Shown piece by piece: positions 17,550 through 26,204 of a stretch of 62,483 nt of DNA. How positions within the stretch are numbered: the first letter of the stretch is position 1; the number at the start of each line of letters is the position of its first letter. The stretch spans positions 1 to 62,483 of the forward strand of contig NZ_JAUNTN010000024.1 in the NCBI RefSeq assembly GCF_030538695.1, given 5' to 3'. Origin of the DNA: Paracoccus sp. (in: a-proteobacteria) (lineage in GTDB: Bacteria > Pseudomonadota > Alphaproteobacteria > Rhodobacterales > Rhodobacteraceae). The position numbers and the translations under genes were made by a program. Below the pieces are notes generated by a model. That model worked only from the letters and a program-made list of their open reading frames with translations, ran no database searches and was not told the origin of the DNA.

Positions 17550-17601
17550 CTTTCTTCTTCACTTAAATATCCCGGGGTCCGGGGCAGCGCCCCGGTCCTT
17601 A
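17550..17601 (-). repeat. Intergenic repeat copy 2
   Basis: Read leftwards it begins with the TAA stop of ispH, then GGACCGGGGCGCTGCCCCGG (a hairpin), and ends ACCCCGGGATATTTAAGTGA then AGAAGAAAG, about 10 b before the GST start. The same boundaries apply as in copy 1 at 14681-14748: upstream stop codon to downstream ribosome site. The inner part is 16 b shorter here. Confidence 0.75.
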
Positions 17602-18549
17602 CGCCCGCAACACACGCGGCACTTTGAACTCGACCCGCTCCTGCGCGGTTTCGACCACCTCGACCATCACATCATAGCGTTCCGCAAAGGCCGCGATCAC
17701 CTCATCGACCAGCACTTCCGGCGCTGAGGCCCCCGCCGTCACCCCGACCGAGGCCACCCCCTCCAGCGCCCGCCAGTCGATCTCATCGGCCCGCATCACC
17801 AATTGCGCATAGCCGCAACCCGCAGCCCGCCCGACTTCGACCAGACGGCGCGAGTTCGATGAGTTCGGCGCCCCGATCACCAAGAGCGCGTCGATCCGGC
17901 CCGCAATTGCCTTGACCGAGGCTTGCCGGTTAGTGGTGGCATAGCAGATGTCCTCTTTGCCCGGCCCGACGATACCGGGAAACCGCACTTGCAGAGCTGC
18001 CACGATCTGCGCGGTATCATCGACCGATAAGGTCGTCTGCGTGATCCAGGCCAGCCGCTGCGGGTCGCGCGGCTCCAGCGCCGCAACATCAGCGATGGTC
18101 TCGACCAGCAACACCTCGCCCTCGGGCAATTGGCCCATGGTGCCCAGAACCTCGGGGTGGCCGGCGTGGCCGATCATCACCATCTGCAAGCCCTCGGCAT
18201 GGTGACGCTCGGCCTCGACATGCACCTTGCTGACCAGCGGACAGGTCGCATCGACATAGATCATGTTGCGCCGCTCGGCTTCCGCCGGGACGGCCTTCGG
18301 CACGCCATGGGCGGAAAAGATCACCGGGCGGTCGGCGGGACATTCATCCAGTTCTTCGACAAAGACTGCGCCCTTGTCGCGCAGGCTGTCCACCACGAAT
18401 TTGTTATGCACGATCTCATGCCGGACATAGACCGGGGCACCCCATTTTTGCAGCGCCAGTTCCACAATGCGAATCGCCCGGTCCACGCCCGCGCAAAAGC
18501 CGCGCGGTGCCGCCAGATAAAGGGTCAGAGGGGGTTTTGCCTGTTTCAT
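17599..18549 (-). CDS. ispH: 4-hydroxy-3-methylbut-2-enyl diphosphate reductase
   Basis: Last enzyme of the MEP isoprenoid pathway; reduces HMBPP to IPP and DMAPP using a 4Fe-4S cluster. The 316-residue product shows the three cluster cysteines in [23 protein letters not shown] and [11 protein letters not shown], and the substrate residues in [14 protein letters not shown] and [13 protein letters not shown]. It is divergent from the PQQ dehydrogenase with 87 b between starts. Downstream it runs into the intergenic repeat and then the GST gene. Confidence 0.97.
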   Translation of the reverse strand: MKQAKPPLTLYLAAPRGFCAGVDRAIRIVELALQKWGAPVYVRHEIVHNKFVVDSLRDKGAVFVEELDECPADRPVIFSAHGVPKAVPAEAERRNMIYVDATCPLVSKVHVEAERHHAEGLQMVMIGHAGHPEVLGTMGQLPEGEVLLVETIADVAALEPRDPQRLAWITQTTLSVDDTAQIVAALQVRFPGIVGPGKEDICYATTNRQASVKAIAGRIDALLVIGAPNSSNSRRLVEVGRAAGCGYAQLVMRADEIDWRALEGVASVGVTAGASAPEVLVDEVIAAFAERYDVMVEVVETAQERVEFKVPRVLRA

Positions 18550-18636
18550 TCCACCCGCCTACCCCGACCCGGCGGGAAAATCCAGTTGAACCCGCCGCCC
18601 CGTCACCGCGTTGTCCCCGAAAGCAAAGGAGGCCGC

Positions 18637-19818
18637 ATGAAACCGATCCTGACCACCGCCGCCCTGCTTCTCGCCAGCACAGCACTGGCCGAGCCATGGC
18701 CCACCCCCGCCCCGAACGCCGCGAACCAGACCCCGGCCTTTGCGGAACAGACCCGCGCCCCGGCGATGAACAGCGGCGTAACGCTGACTGCGCAGCCCAT
18801 CGTGCGGGGGCTGAACCACCCTTGGGCGCTGGCTCTGACCCCTGATGGCGGGGCGCTGGTCATGGAACGCGCGGGCAACCTGCGCCTGTATCAAAACGGC
18901 ACCCTGTCCGAGCCGGTCCGCGGCATCCCCGAGGTCGCCGCCAGCGGTCAGGGCGGCCTGCTGGATGTGGCGCTGTCGCCGGATTTCGCGCAAAGCCGGG
19001 TGATTTTCCTGTCCTATGCCGAACCGCGCGAGGGCGGGAACGGCACTTCGGTCGCACGGATGCGGCTGGCGGATGACGGCGCGTCGGTCAGCGATGTGCA
19101 GGTGATCTTCCGCCAGACTCCGACCTATCAGGGCAACCTGCATTTCGGCGGGCGCATCGTCCCCGCACCGGATGGCAGCCTGTTCATCACGCTGGGGGAA
19201 CGCTCGAACACACCAATCCGCGACACCGCGCAGGATTTGGGCAACACGCTGGGCAAGCTGGTGCGGATCCTGCCCGATGGCAGCATCCCCGCCGACAACC
19301 CCTTTGTCACCACGCAAGGCGCCCGCCCCGAGATCTACGCCCTTGGCTTCCGCAATGTGCAGGCAGCGGCGCTGGACCCGCAGGGGCGGCTGTGGACCGT
19401 TGAACACGGCCCGCGTGGCGGGGATGAGGTGAACCGCCCCGAGCCGGGCAAGAATTACGGCTGGCCGGTGATAACCTATGGTCAGGCGTATTCCGGTGCG
19501 CCGATCAATCAGGGCATCACCGCCGCGGATGGGATGGAACAGCCGGTCTATTACTGGGACCCGGTAATTGCGCCTTCGGGGGCGGCCTTCTATGACGGCG
19601 CGGCGCTGCCAGACTGGCGCGGCAACCTGCTGATCGGGGCGATGAACCCCGCCGGGCTGGTGCGGCTGAAGATCGACGGCAACCGCGTCACCGGCGAAGA
19701 ACGCTTTGACCCCGGCATCGGACGCATCCGCGACGTTCAGATCGCCCCGGACGGCAGCATCTGGGTGGTGACAGACGAGGCGAATGGCGGGCTGTATCGG
19801 CTGACACCCGCAGGATAG
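18637..19818 (+). CDS. PQQ-dependent soluble sugar dehydrogenase (YliI/Asd-like)
   Basis: A 393-residue exported quinoprotein of the aldose sugar dehydrogenase family. Residues 1-18 are a Sec signal peptide (MKPILTTAALLLASTALA). The six-bladed propeller begins NHPWALALTPDGGALVMERAG; the catalytic-base region is GNLHFGGRI, and EVNRPEPGKNYGWPVITYG matches the PQQ/calcium-binding loop. It probably oxidises periplasmic sugars and feeds electrons to the respiratory chain. PQQ synthesis genes are not in this window. The start is supported by AAAGGAGG; longer in-frame upstream sequence lies over ispH and is not coding. Confidence 0.92.
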   Translation: MKPILTTAALLLASTALAEPWPTPAPNAANQTPAFAEQTRAPAMNSGVTLTAQPIVRGLNHPWALALTPDGGALVMERAGNLRLYQNGTLSEPVRGIPEVAASGQGGLLDVALSPDFAQSRVIFLSYAEPREGGNGTSVARMRLADDGASVSDVQVIFRQTPTYQGNLHFGGRIVPAPDGSLFITLGERSNTPIRDTAQDLGNTLGKLVRILPDGSIPADNPFVTTQGARPEIYALGFRNVQAAALDPQGRLWTVEHGPRGGDEVNRPEPGKNYGWPVITYGQAYSGAPINQGITAADGMEQPVYYWDPVIAPSGAAFYDGAALPDWRGNLLIGAMNPAGLVRLKIDGNRVTGEERFDPGIGRIRDVQIAPDGSIWVVTDEANGGLYRLTPAG

Positions 19819-19847
19819 GTCGCACGGGGCAAGGCCCAAAACGCCAA

Positions 19848-19869
19848 GACCCGCCCAAACGGGCGGGTC
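19848..19869. terminator. Hairpin between sugar dehydrogenase and NYN gene
   Basis: Perfect 9-bp stem GACCCGCCC / GGGCGGGTC with loop AAAC, 30 b after the dehydrogenase stop and 31 b after the converging NYN gene. T-runs are weak, so it may work as a shared but imperfect terminator. Confidence 0.6.
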
Positions 19870-19899
19870 ATTGATGGCAGCCTGCGAACGGCCGTCGGG

Positions 19900-20460
19900 T
19901 CAAACCTCGTCCGGCTGATCCTCGCGCGGTTCACGCGGCGGACGGCCAATCACCTCGCGCAGCGCATCCAGTTCGATGAAATTATCCGCCTGACGGCGCA
20001 ATTCATCGGCAATCATCGGCGGCTGGCTGCGCGTGGTCGAAACGATCGACACCCGCACCCCACGCCGCTGCAACGCCTCGACCAGCGGACGAAAATCGCC
20101 ATCACCGGAAAACAACACGGCATGATCCATATGCGGGGCCAGTTCCATCGCATCGACGGCCAGTTCCACATCCATATTGCCCTTGACCTTTCGACGGCCC
20201 ATCGCATCGGTATATTCCTTGGCCGTCTTGGTCACGGTCGAATAACCGTTGTAATTCAGCCAATCGACCAGAGGGCGAATAGGCGAATAATCTTCGCTTT
20301 CCAGCAGAGCCGTATAATAATACGCTCGGATCAGCTTGCCACGACGTTGGAACTCGGACCGCAGCAGCTTGTAATCAATATCAAAACCAAGAGATTTTGC
20401 CGCTGCGTAAAGATTCCCCCCATCAATGAACAGGGCCAGCCGGTCATCTTTGTAAAACAT
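19900..20460 (-). CDS. NYN-domain (LabA/DUF88) protein
   Basis: A 186-residue PIN-like NYN-domain protein, a predicted metal-dependent ribonuclease. Acidic residues typical of the active site are seen in LALFIDGGNLYAAAK, GNMDVELAVDAME and HAVLFSGDGDFRPLVEAL. LabA-type proteins are associated with RNA processing; the target here is unknown. Transcribed alone, divergent from folK. Confidence 0.9.
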   Translation of the reverse strand: MFYKDDRLALFIDGGNLYAAAKSLGFDIDYKLLRSEFQRRGKLIRAYYYTALLESEDYSPIRPLVDWLNYNGYSTVTKTAKEYTDAMGRRKVKGNMDVELAVDAMELAPHMDHAVLFSGDGDFRPLVEALQRRGVRVSIVSTTRSQPPMIADELRRQADNFIELDALREVIGRPPREPREDQPDEV

Positions 20461-20536
20461 AAAAACCTCACTATGATCGGAGATCGCCTGATATGAACAG
20501 ATCAGTCAGACGATACAATGGCAGGGGGCCATAAAA

Positions 20537-21121
20537 ATGGTTAAGTGTGACGAATATGTGAATCCCCTGATTGCTTTGGGTGCAAATCTGGACGGTCCGG
20601 CAGGCCGTCCGGCGGCCAGTCTGATCGCCGCGCTGGATCAGATTGCGGCGCTGCCGGGGGTCACGCTGCACGCGGTCAGCCGGTTCTGGCGCAGTCCGGC
20701 ATGGCCCATCGGCGCGGGGCCGGATTTCGTCAATGCGGCCTGCGCCGTCACCACCACCCTGCCCGCGTCCAGACTGCTGGAGGCGCTGCACCGGATCGAG
20801 GCGGACCTTGGCCGGGTGCGTCAACACCGCTGGGGGGCGCGGGCGGTCGATCTGGACCTGATTGCCTATGGCGCGGCGCTGCTGCCCGACGCCGCCACCG
20901 CCGCCCACTGGCGCGACCTGCCCCCCGAGGCGCAGACGCAAGAAACCCCCGACAGGCTGATCCTGCCGCACCCCCGGATGCAGGATCGCGGCTTTGTGCT
21001 GCTGCCGCTGGCTGAAATCGCCGCCGACTGGCGGCACCCGGCGCTTGGGGCCAGCGTGGCGGAACTGGCCGCCCGGCTGTCGGATGCGGCGCGGCAAGGG
21101 CTGGAGCCGTTTCAGCCTTGA
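20537..21121 (+). CDS. folK: 6-hydroxymethyl-7,8-dihydropterin pyrophosphokinase
   Basis: HPPK of folate synthesis: transfers pyrophosphate from ATP to hydroxymethyl-dihydropterin. The 194-residue product has the family blocks LIALGANLDGPAG (about 11-23), FVNAACAVTTTLPA, the signature RWGARAVDLDLIAYG (about 102-116) and PHPRMQDRGFVLLPLAEI. It is followed by rpoZ after 69 b. A TTGACA hexamer overlaps its stop codon and may be the -35 element of the rpoZ promoter. Confidence 0.95.
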   Translation: MVKCDEYVNPLIALGANLDGPAGRPAASLIAALDQIAALPGVTLHAVSRFWRSPAWPIGAGPDFVNAACAVTTTLPASRLLEALHRIEADLGRVRQHRWGARAVDLDLIAYGAALLPDAATAAHWRDLPPEAQTQETPDRLILPHPRMQDRGFVLLPLAEIAADWRHPALGASVAELAARLSDAARQGLEPFQP

Positions 21122-21150
21122 CAAAAGCGCGGTTTGTGAGCATCTATGCA
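21118..21150 (+). promoter_or_regulatory. Possible rpoZ promoter
   Basis: A consensus TTGACA at 21118-21123 overlaps the folK stop. The best -10-like hexamer, TATGCA at 21145-21150, is at a non-ideal 21-b spacing. Only the -35 is convincing. Confidence 0.35.
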
Positions 21151-21190
21151 GCCTTGCCCCGGAATCTGTGATTCGATGAAAAGGTGACTT

Positions 21191-21550
21191 ATGGCCCGCG
21201 TGACGGTTGAAGATTGCGTCGATAAGGTTCCGAACCGCTTTGATCTGGTAATGGTCGCGGCCTTCCGCGCCCGCGAAATCGCGGCGGGCAGCCCTCTGAC
21301 CGTGGACCGCGACAATGATAAGAACCCGGTCGTCGCCCTGCGTGAAATCGCGGATGAAACCCAGCCGGTCGATGCGTTGAACGAACGCATGATCGAATCC
21401 ACCCAGACCCAGATCGAGGTGGACGAACCCGAGGAAGACGCGATGGCCCTGCTGCTTGGCGCGGAAATCGACCGCCCCAAGCCCGCCGACGAGGAATCCG
21501 AGGAAAAAATGCTGCGCATGATGATGGAAGCGCAGCAGGAACGCGGCTGA
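21191..21550 (+). CDS. rpoZ: RNA polymerase omega subunit
   Basis: Small subunit that chaperones beta-prime. The 119-residue product has the alphaproteobacterial N-terminus [21 protein letters not shown] and AAFRAREI, then [11 protein letters not shown]. The acidic C-terminal tail ([10 protein letters not shown]...[12 protein letters not shown]) is longer than in enteric omega. Immediately precedes rsh, a common bacterial order (rpoZ-spoT). Confidence 0.96.
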   Translation: MARVTVEDCVDKVPNRFDLVMVAAFRAREIAAGSPLTVDRDNDKNPVVALREIADETQPVDALNERMIESTQTQIEVDEPEEDAMALLLGAEIDRPKPADEESEEKMLRMMMEAQQERG

Positions 21551-21575
21551 TACACCAAGGGGTCTTCGGCAGGAA

Positions 21576-23690
21576 ATGATTGATGTCGAAGACCTGATTG
21601 CCCTTGTCCGCAACTATAATCCGCGCTGTGACGAAGCCCTGCTGCGGCGGGCTTATGATTACGGTCGGCAGATGCACGAGGGGCAATTCCGCCATTCGGG
21701 CGAGCCTTATTTCACCCATCCCGTTGCCGTTGCCGCCATCCTGACCGAGATGCGGCTGGATGATGCCACCATCATCACCGCTCTGTTGCATGACACGATC
21801 GAGGACACCCGATCCACCTTTTCCGAAGTCGCAGAGCTATTCGGGCGCGAAGTCGCGGATCTGGTCGATGGCGTCACCAAGCTGACCAATCTGCAACTGT
21901 CCTCGCCCGGCAGCAAACAGGCCGAAAACCTGCGCAAGTTGCTGCTGGCCATGTCGCGCGACCTGCGGGTGATTCTGGTCAAGCTGGCCGACCGGCTGCA
22001 CAATATGCGCACAATCCGCTCGATGCGGCCCGACAAGCAGGTGACGAAAGCCCGCGAAACCATGGACATCTATGCCCCGCTGGCCGGGCGCATGGGGATG
22101 CAGTGGATGCGCGAGGAATTGGAAGACCTCGCCTTCAAGGTCATCAACCCCGAGGCGCGGAACTCGATCATCCGCCGCTTTGTCACCCTGCAACGCGACA
22201 CCGGCGACGTGGTGCCGACGATCACCGCCGATATTTTGCTGGAACTGGAAAAAGCCGGGATCGAGGCCGACGCCTTTGGCCGCGCCAAGCGCCCGTTCAG
22301 CATCTGGCGCAAAATGCAGGAAAAACAACTGGCGTTCAGCCGTTTGTCCGACATCTACGGCTTCCGCATCATCACCCGGTCCGAGGCTGACTGCTACCGC
22401 GCGCTTGGCGTCATCCACCACCGCTGGCGGGCTGTTCCGGGCCGGTTCAAGGATTATATCAGCCAGCCGAAATCCAACGGCTATCGCTCGATCCATACCA
22501 CGGTGACGGGCCGCGACGGTAAGCGGGTCGAGGTCCAGATCCGCACCCGGCAGATGCATGAGGTCGCGGAATCCGGCGTGGCGGCGCATTGGGCCTATCG
22601 TGACGGTCAGCGCAGCCAGAACCCCTTTGCGGTGAACCCGGCGGAATGGGTTGCCAGCCTGACCGAAACCATCGGCAGCATTGACCATGACGAGTTTCTG
22701 GAACATGTCAAACTTGAGATGTATTCCGATCAGGTCTTTTGCTTTACCCCGAAAGGTGACGTGATCGCCCTGCCCAAAGGCGCGACCCCGGTCGATTTCG
22801 CCTATGCGATCCACACCCGGATCGGCAATTCCTGCGTGGGCGCCAAGATCGACGGCATCCGCGTGCCGCTGTGGACGCGCATCCGCAACGGCCAGTCGGT
22901 CGAGGTCATCACCGCATCCGGCCAGCGTCCACAGGCGGCGTGGCTGGACATCGTGGTGACGGGTCGCGCCAAGACCGCCATCCGCCGCAGTCTGCGCGAG
23001 GAGGACCGCGACCGTTTCGTGCGCTTGGGCGCGGAACTGGCGCGGGTGGCCTTTGAACATCACGGCCGCAAGGTCACGGACAAGGCCCTGCGCACCGCCG
23101 CCAAAATGCTGGCCCTGCCGGAGGCCGACGAGTTGCTGGCCCGTATCGGCAGCGCCGAGATTTCCGCGCAAAAGGTGCTGACGACGCTTTACCCGGAGCT
23201 GTCGGACAAGACCGAAACCATTGATCCCGCGCATCCGGTGCTGGGGCTGGCTGCGGACCAGAGCCTGACCCGCGCCCAATGCTGCAACCCGCTGCCGGGG
23301 GAACGCATCGTCGGCATCACCTATCGTGGCAAGGGCGTGGTGATCCATGCCATCGACTGCCCGGTGCTGGCCGATTTTGAGGACCAACTGGATCGCTGGG
23401 TCGATCTTGGTTGGCGCGAGGGGCTGCACCCGACCGCCTATCCGGTGCCGCTGCTGCTGACGATTCGCAACGATGCGGGCGTTTTAGGCCGCATCTGCAC
23501 CTTGATCGGAACGCAACGGGCGAATATCTCGGACCTTGAGTTTCTGGACCGCAAGCCGGATTTCTACAAACTGCGGCTGGAGGTCGAGCTGCGCGACAGC
23601 GAGCATCTGCACGCCGTTATGACCGCGCTTGACGCTGAAAGCGATGTCGCGCAGGTCCAGCGCCTGCGCGATCCGGCAAAGCGGCCCTGA
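21576..23690 (+). CDS. rsh: Bifunctional (p)ppGpp synthetase/hydrolase
   Basis: Long RelA/SpoT homologue of 704 residues. The HD hydrolase domain (about 25-180) is intact (LLHDTIEDTRST). The synthetase domain (about 230-345) carries the RFKDYISQPKSNGYRSIHTT signature; RxKD rather than ExDD is the form found in bifunctional enzymes. A TGS domain (about 390-450, DVIALPKGATPVDFAYAIHT) and a C-terminal ACT domain (about 630-700) follow. It makes and degrades the stringent-response alarmone. It lies 25 b after rpoZ and is probably co-transcribed with it. Confidence 0.96.
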   Translation: MIDVEDLIALVRNYNPRCDEALLRRAYDYGRQMHEGQFRHSGEPYFTHPVAVAAILTEMRLDDATIITALLHDTIEDTRSTFSEVAELFGREVADLVDGVTKLTNLQLSSPGSKQAENLRKLLLAMSRDLRVILVKLADRLHNMRTIRSMRPDKQVTKARETMDIYAPLAGRMGMQWMREELEDLAFKVINPEARNSIIRRFVTLQRDTGDVVPTITADILLELEKAGIEADAFGRAKRPFSIWRKMQEKQLAFSRLSDIYGFRIITRSEADCYRALGVIHHRWRAVPGRFKDYISQPKSNGYRSIHTTVTGRDGKRVEVQIRTRQMHEVAESGVAAHWAYRDGQRSQNPFAVNPAEWVASLTETIGSIDHDEFLEHVKLEMYSDQVFCFTPKGDVIALPKGATPVDFAYAIHTRIGNSCVGAKIDGIRVPLWTRIRNGQSVEVITASGQRPQAAWLDIVVTGRAKTAIRRSLREEDRDRFVRLGAELARVAFEHHGRKVTDKALRTAAKMLALPEADELLARIGSAEISAQKVLTTLYPELSDKTETIDPAHPVLGLAADQSLTRAQCCNPLPGERIVGITYRGKGVVIHAIDCPVLADFEDQLDRWVDLGWREGLHPTAYPVPLLLTIRNDAGVLGRICTLIGTQRANISDLEFLDRKPDFYKLRLEVELRDSEHLHAVMTALDAESDVAQVQRLRDPAKRP

Positions 23691-23714
23691 CGGGCTGACA
23701 AACGGGATTAAGAC

Positions 23715-24344
23715 GTGTTCAAACGGCGCAAACCTCGCAGTTATGGCGAAGCCGCGACCCGGTTTTTCTATCCCAAAGGCGGATGGGGCCGGGCAAGCCG
23801 CTATATGATCCACCGTGTCCGTCGCTTGCCAGACCAGCCGCACCGGGTCGGGCGCGGCGTAGCGGCGGGCGTGTTCATCTCGTTCACGCCGTTGTTTGGC
23901 CTGCATTTTCTGGGTGCTGCGGCAATCGCATGGCTGATTGGCGGCAATATTCTGGCTGCGCTTTTGGCAACCTTTGTCGGCAATCCGCTGACCTTTCCCT
24001 TTATCGCCGTGCTGGCGGTGCAGCTTGGCCGCTGGATGCTGGGGCTGCGCGAGGACTTGGGCGCACAGCGCATCCTTGGTGAGATTTCCCGCGCCGTGGG
24101 CGAATTTTACAATAACGTGCTGGCCCCATTCAGCCAGCGCGAGGTGCATTGGGACAAGCTCGGGGATTTCTTTCACCAGATTTTCCTGCCTTATCTGCTG
24201 GGCGGGATCATTCCGGGCATCATTGCGGGCGTGATTGCACATTACCTGACCGTGCCGCTGGTGCGCGGCCACCATCGCCGCCGCGAACGCAAGATGGCCG
24301 AGCGCATCGCCCGGCTGCGGGCTGATAAAGACAAACCTGAATAA
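23715..24344 (+). CDS. DUF2062 membrane protein
   Basis: A 209-residue membrane protein of the DUF2062 family. The family core RVGRGVAAGVFISFTPLFGLHF (about 44-65) and NPLTFPFIAVLAVQLG are clear, with three hydrophobic segments and a basic C-terminal tail. Function is not established. The start is GTG. It follows rsh by 24 b and ends the rpoZ-rsh operon; a terminator follows at 24357. Confidence 0.88.
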   Translation: MFKRRKPRSYGEAATRFFYPKGGWGRASRYMIHRVRRLPDQPHRVGRGVAAGVFISFTPLFGLHFLGAAAIAWLIGGNILAALLATFVGNPLTFPFIAVLAVQLGRWMLGLREDLGAQRILGEISRAVGEFYNNVLAPFSQREVHWDKLGDFFHQIFLPYLLGGIIPGIIAGVIAHYLTVPLVRGHHRRRERKMAERIARLRADKDKPE

Positions 24345-24356
24345 ACCGGCCCAAAC

Positions 24357-24380
24357 AAAAAGGTCCGCTCCGGCCTTTTT
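24357..24380 (+). terminator. Terminator after DUF2062 gene
   Basis: AAAAAGG / CCTTTTT stem with a 10-b GC-rich loop, 12 b after the stop, ending in a T-run. Confidence 0.65.
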
Positions 24381-24419
24381 AGGCTTTTCCGTTGCGTAAC
24401 AATGTGCATAGTCAGGCAC

Positions 24420-24518
24420 ATGATACGCACAAGACACATTGCCACCCATCGCAACGCGCAATCCTGTGCGCCCGTGGCTGTGCATCTGCGCGGTCTGCTG
24501 CTTCTTACGCTGCGCTGA
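24420..24518 (+). CDS. leuL: Leucine-rich leader peptide of leuA
   Basis: A 32-codon reading frame, too short for most gene finders, encodes MIRTRHIATHRNAQSCAPVA followed by VHLRGLLLLTLR. Six of the last ten codons are leucine, four of them consecutive, just before the stop. It lies about 80 b upstream of leuA. The stop codon falls inside the first of two mutually exclusive hairpins. This is the layout of a ribosome-mediated transcription attenuator. The ribosome site is weak (CAGG), which is a caution. Confidence 0.75.
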   Translation: MIRTRHIATHRNAQSCAPVAVHLRGLLLLTLR

Positions 24519-24566
24519 GCGGGTCTTACCGGGCCGCCGCTCAGTCTGGTTCGCGCCCGGTTTCCC
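24515..24566 (+). promoter_or_regulatory. leu attenuator: two alternative hairpins
   Basis: Hairpin A pairs CTGAGCGG (24515-24522) with CCGCTCAG (24537-24544), both perfect. Hairpin B pairs ACCGGGC (24528-24534) with GCCCGGT (24555-24561), followed by TTTCCC. They interleave and cannot form together as simple stems. A ribosome stalled on the Leu codons would cover the left arm of A and so change which hairpin forms. Which one terminates cannot be settled by eye, as the T-run is short. Confidence 0.6.
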
Positions 24567-24599
24567 AAAATCAGCCAAACTCAGCGAAAGACAGCAGAT

Positions 24600-26162
24600 A
24601 TGACCGACAAGAACCGTGTTTTCATCTTTGACACCACCCTGCGCGATGGCGAGCAATCGCCCGGCGCAACCATGACCCATGCCGAAAAGCTGGAAATCGC
24701 CGCCATGCTGGACGAAATGGGCGTCGATGTGATCGAGGCGGGCTTCCCCATCGCATCCGAGGGCGATTTCGCCGCCGTGTCCGAAATTGCCAAGAACAGC
24801 AAGAACGCCGTGATCTGCGGCCTTGCCCGTGCGCAACTGCCCGACATCGACCGCTGCTGGGAGGCCGTCAAACACGCCGCCCGGCCACGGATTCACACCT
24901 TTATCGGCACGTCGCCGCTGCATCGGGCGATCCCGAATCTGGACATGGACCAGATGGCCGAGCGCATCGAACAGACCGTGACCCATGCCCGCAACCTCTG
25001 CGACAATGTGCAGTGGTCGCCCATGGACGCGACGCGGACGGAACATGATTACCTGTGCCGCGTGGTGGAAATCGCCATCAAATGCGGGGCCACGACGATC
25101 AATATTCCCGACACCGTAGGCTATACCGCACCCCGCGAATCGGCCGATCTGATCCGTATGCTGCTGGAGCGGGTGCCGGGTGCGGATAACGTCATTTTCG
25201 CCACCCACTGCCACAACGACCTTGGCATGGCGACCGCCAATGCGCTGGCTGCGGTCGAGGCCGGGGCGCGTCAGATCGAATGCACCATCAACGGCCTTGG
25301 CGAGCGCGCCGGCAACACCGCATTGGAAGAAGTCGTGATGGCGCTGAAGGTGCGCCATGACATCATGCCTTTTGACACCGGCATTGATACCACGAAAATC
25401 ATGGGCATTTCTCGCCGTGTGGCACAGGTTTCCGGCTTCCCGGTGCAGTTCAACAAGGCCATTGTCGGCAAAAATGCTTTCCTGCATGAATCCGGCATCC
25501 ATCAGGATGGCGTACTGAAAAACGTCGAAACCTTCGAAATCATGCGCCCCGCCGATATTGGTCTGAATGAGGCGAATATTGCCATGGGCAAGCACTCGGG
25601 CCGGGCGGCGCTGCGGGCCAAGCTGCGTGACCTGGGGTATGAGCTGGGCGACAACCAGTTGAAAGACGTGTTCGTGCGCTTCAAGGCGCTGGCCGATCGC
25701 AAGAAGGAAATCTTCGACGAGGATCTGGTCGCACTGATGCAGGACAGCGCCGCCAATACCGACAGCGATTACCTTCAGGTCAAGCATCTGCGTGTGGTTT
25801 GCGGCTCTGACGGCCAAAGCGCCACGCTGACCCTGACCGTGGACGGTGTGGAAAAAACTGCCGAAACCAGCGGCGACGGCCCGGTTGACGCCGTGTTCAA
25901 CGCGGTGAAGGCGATCTACCCGACCAAGGCGCATCTGCAACTGTATCAGGTCCATGCCGTGACCGAAGGCACCGATGCACAAGCCACAGTGTCCGTGCGC
26001 ATGGAAGAAGACGGTCGCATCGCCACGGGTCAGGCCAGCGACACCGACACCATTCTGGCCAGCGTCAAGGCCTATGTCGGGGCGCTGAACCGGCTGAAAA
26101 CCCGCCGCGAAATGGTGGGCGAAGGCGCCGATGCCAAACAGGTCAGCATGTATTCGCACTGA
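24600..26162 (+). CDS. leuA: 2-isopropylmalate synthase
   Basis: First committed enzyme of leucine synthesis: condenses acetyl-CoA with 2-oxoisovalerate. The 520-residue product has the HMG-lyase-like TIM barrel ([16 protein letters not shown] at about 10; the metal-site [12 protein letters not shown] about 204-215; GLGERAGN) and a C-terminal LeuA regulatory domain from about 395 that mediates leucine feedback. Full length for a LeuA of the long bacterial type. It is preceded by the leuL leader and followed by a strong terminator, so it is a single-gene unit controlled by leucine supply. Confidence 0.96.
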   Translation: MTDKNRVFIFDTTLRDGEQSPGATMTHAEKLEIAAMLDEMGVDVIEAGFPIASEGDFAAVSEIAKNSKNAVICGLARAQLPDIDRCWEAVKHAARPRIHTFIGTSPLHRAIPNLDMDQMAERIEQTVTHARNLCDNVQWSPMDATRTEHDYLCRVVEIAIKCGATTINIPDTVGYTAPRESADLIRMLLERVPGADNVIFATHCHNDLGMATANALAAVEAGARQIECTINGLGERAGNTALEEVVMALKVRHDIMPFDTGIDTTKIMGISRRVAQVSGFPVQFNKAIVGKNAFLHESGIHQDGVLKNVETFEIMRPADIGLNEANIAMGKHSGRAALRAKLRDLGYELGDNQLKDVFVRFKALADRKKEIFDEDLVALMQDSAANTDSDYLQVKHLRVVCGSDGQSATLTLTVDGVEKTAETSGDGPVDAVFNAVKAIYPTKAHLQLYQVHAVTEGTDAQATVSVRMEEDGRIATGQASDTDTILASVKAYVGALNRLKTRREMVGEGADAKQVSMYSH

Positions 26163-26168
26163 TCGTTT

Positions 26169-26192
26169 GGGCGGCCTTCGGGCCGCCCTTTC
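26169..26192. terminator. Terminator after leuA
   Basis: Stem GGGCGGCC / GGCCGCCC with a TTCG loop, then TTTCC; 7 b past the leuA stop and facing the converging glycosyltransferase gene. Confidence 0.85.
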
Positions 26193-26204
26193 CGTCGGAC
26201 CCGC

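Noticed and set aside
18559..19839. A 426-residue reverse frame over the sugar dehydrogenase
   Set aside because: Shadow of a clear PQQ enzyme gene; no recognisable protein pattern.
23484..26159. An 891-residue open frame on the reverse strand across leuA and the DUF2062 gene
   Set aside because: It is antisense to leuA and the DUF2062 gene, has odd His/Gln/Arg-rich composition and no family features. Long antisense frames are common in GC-rich DNA.
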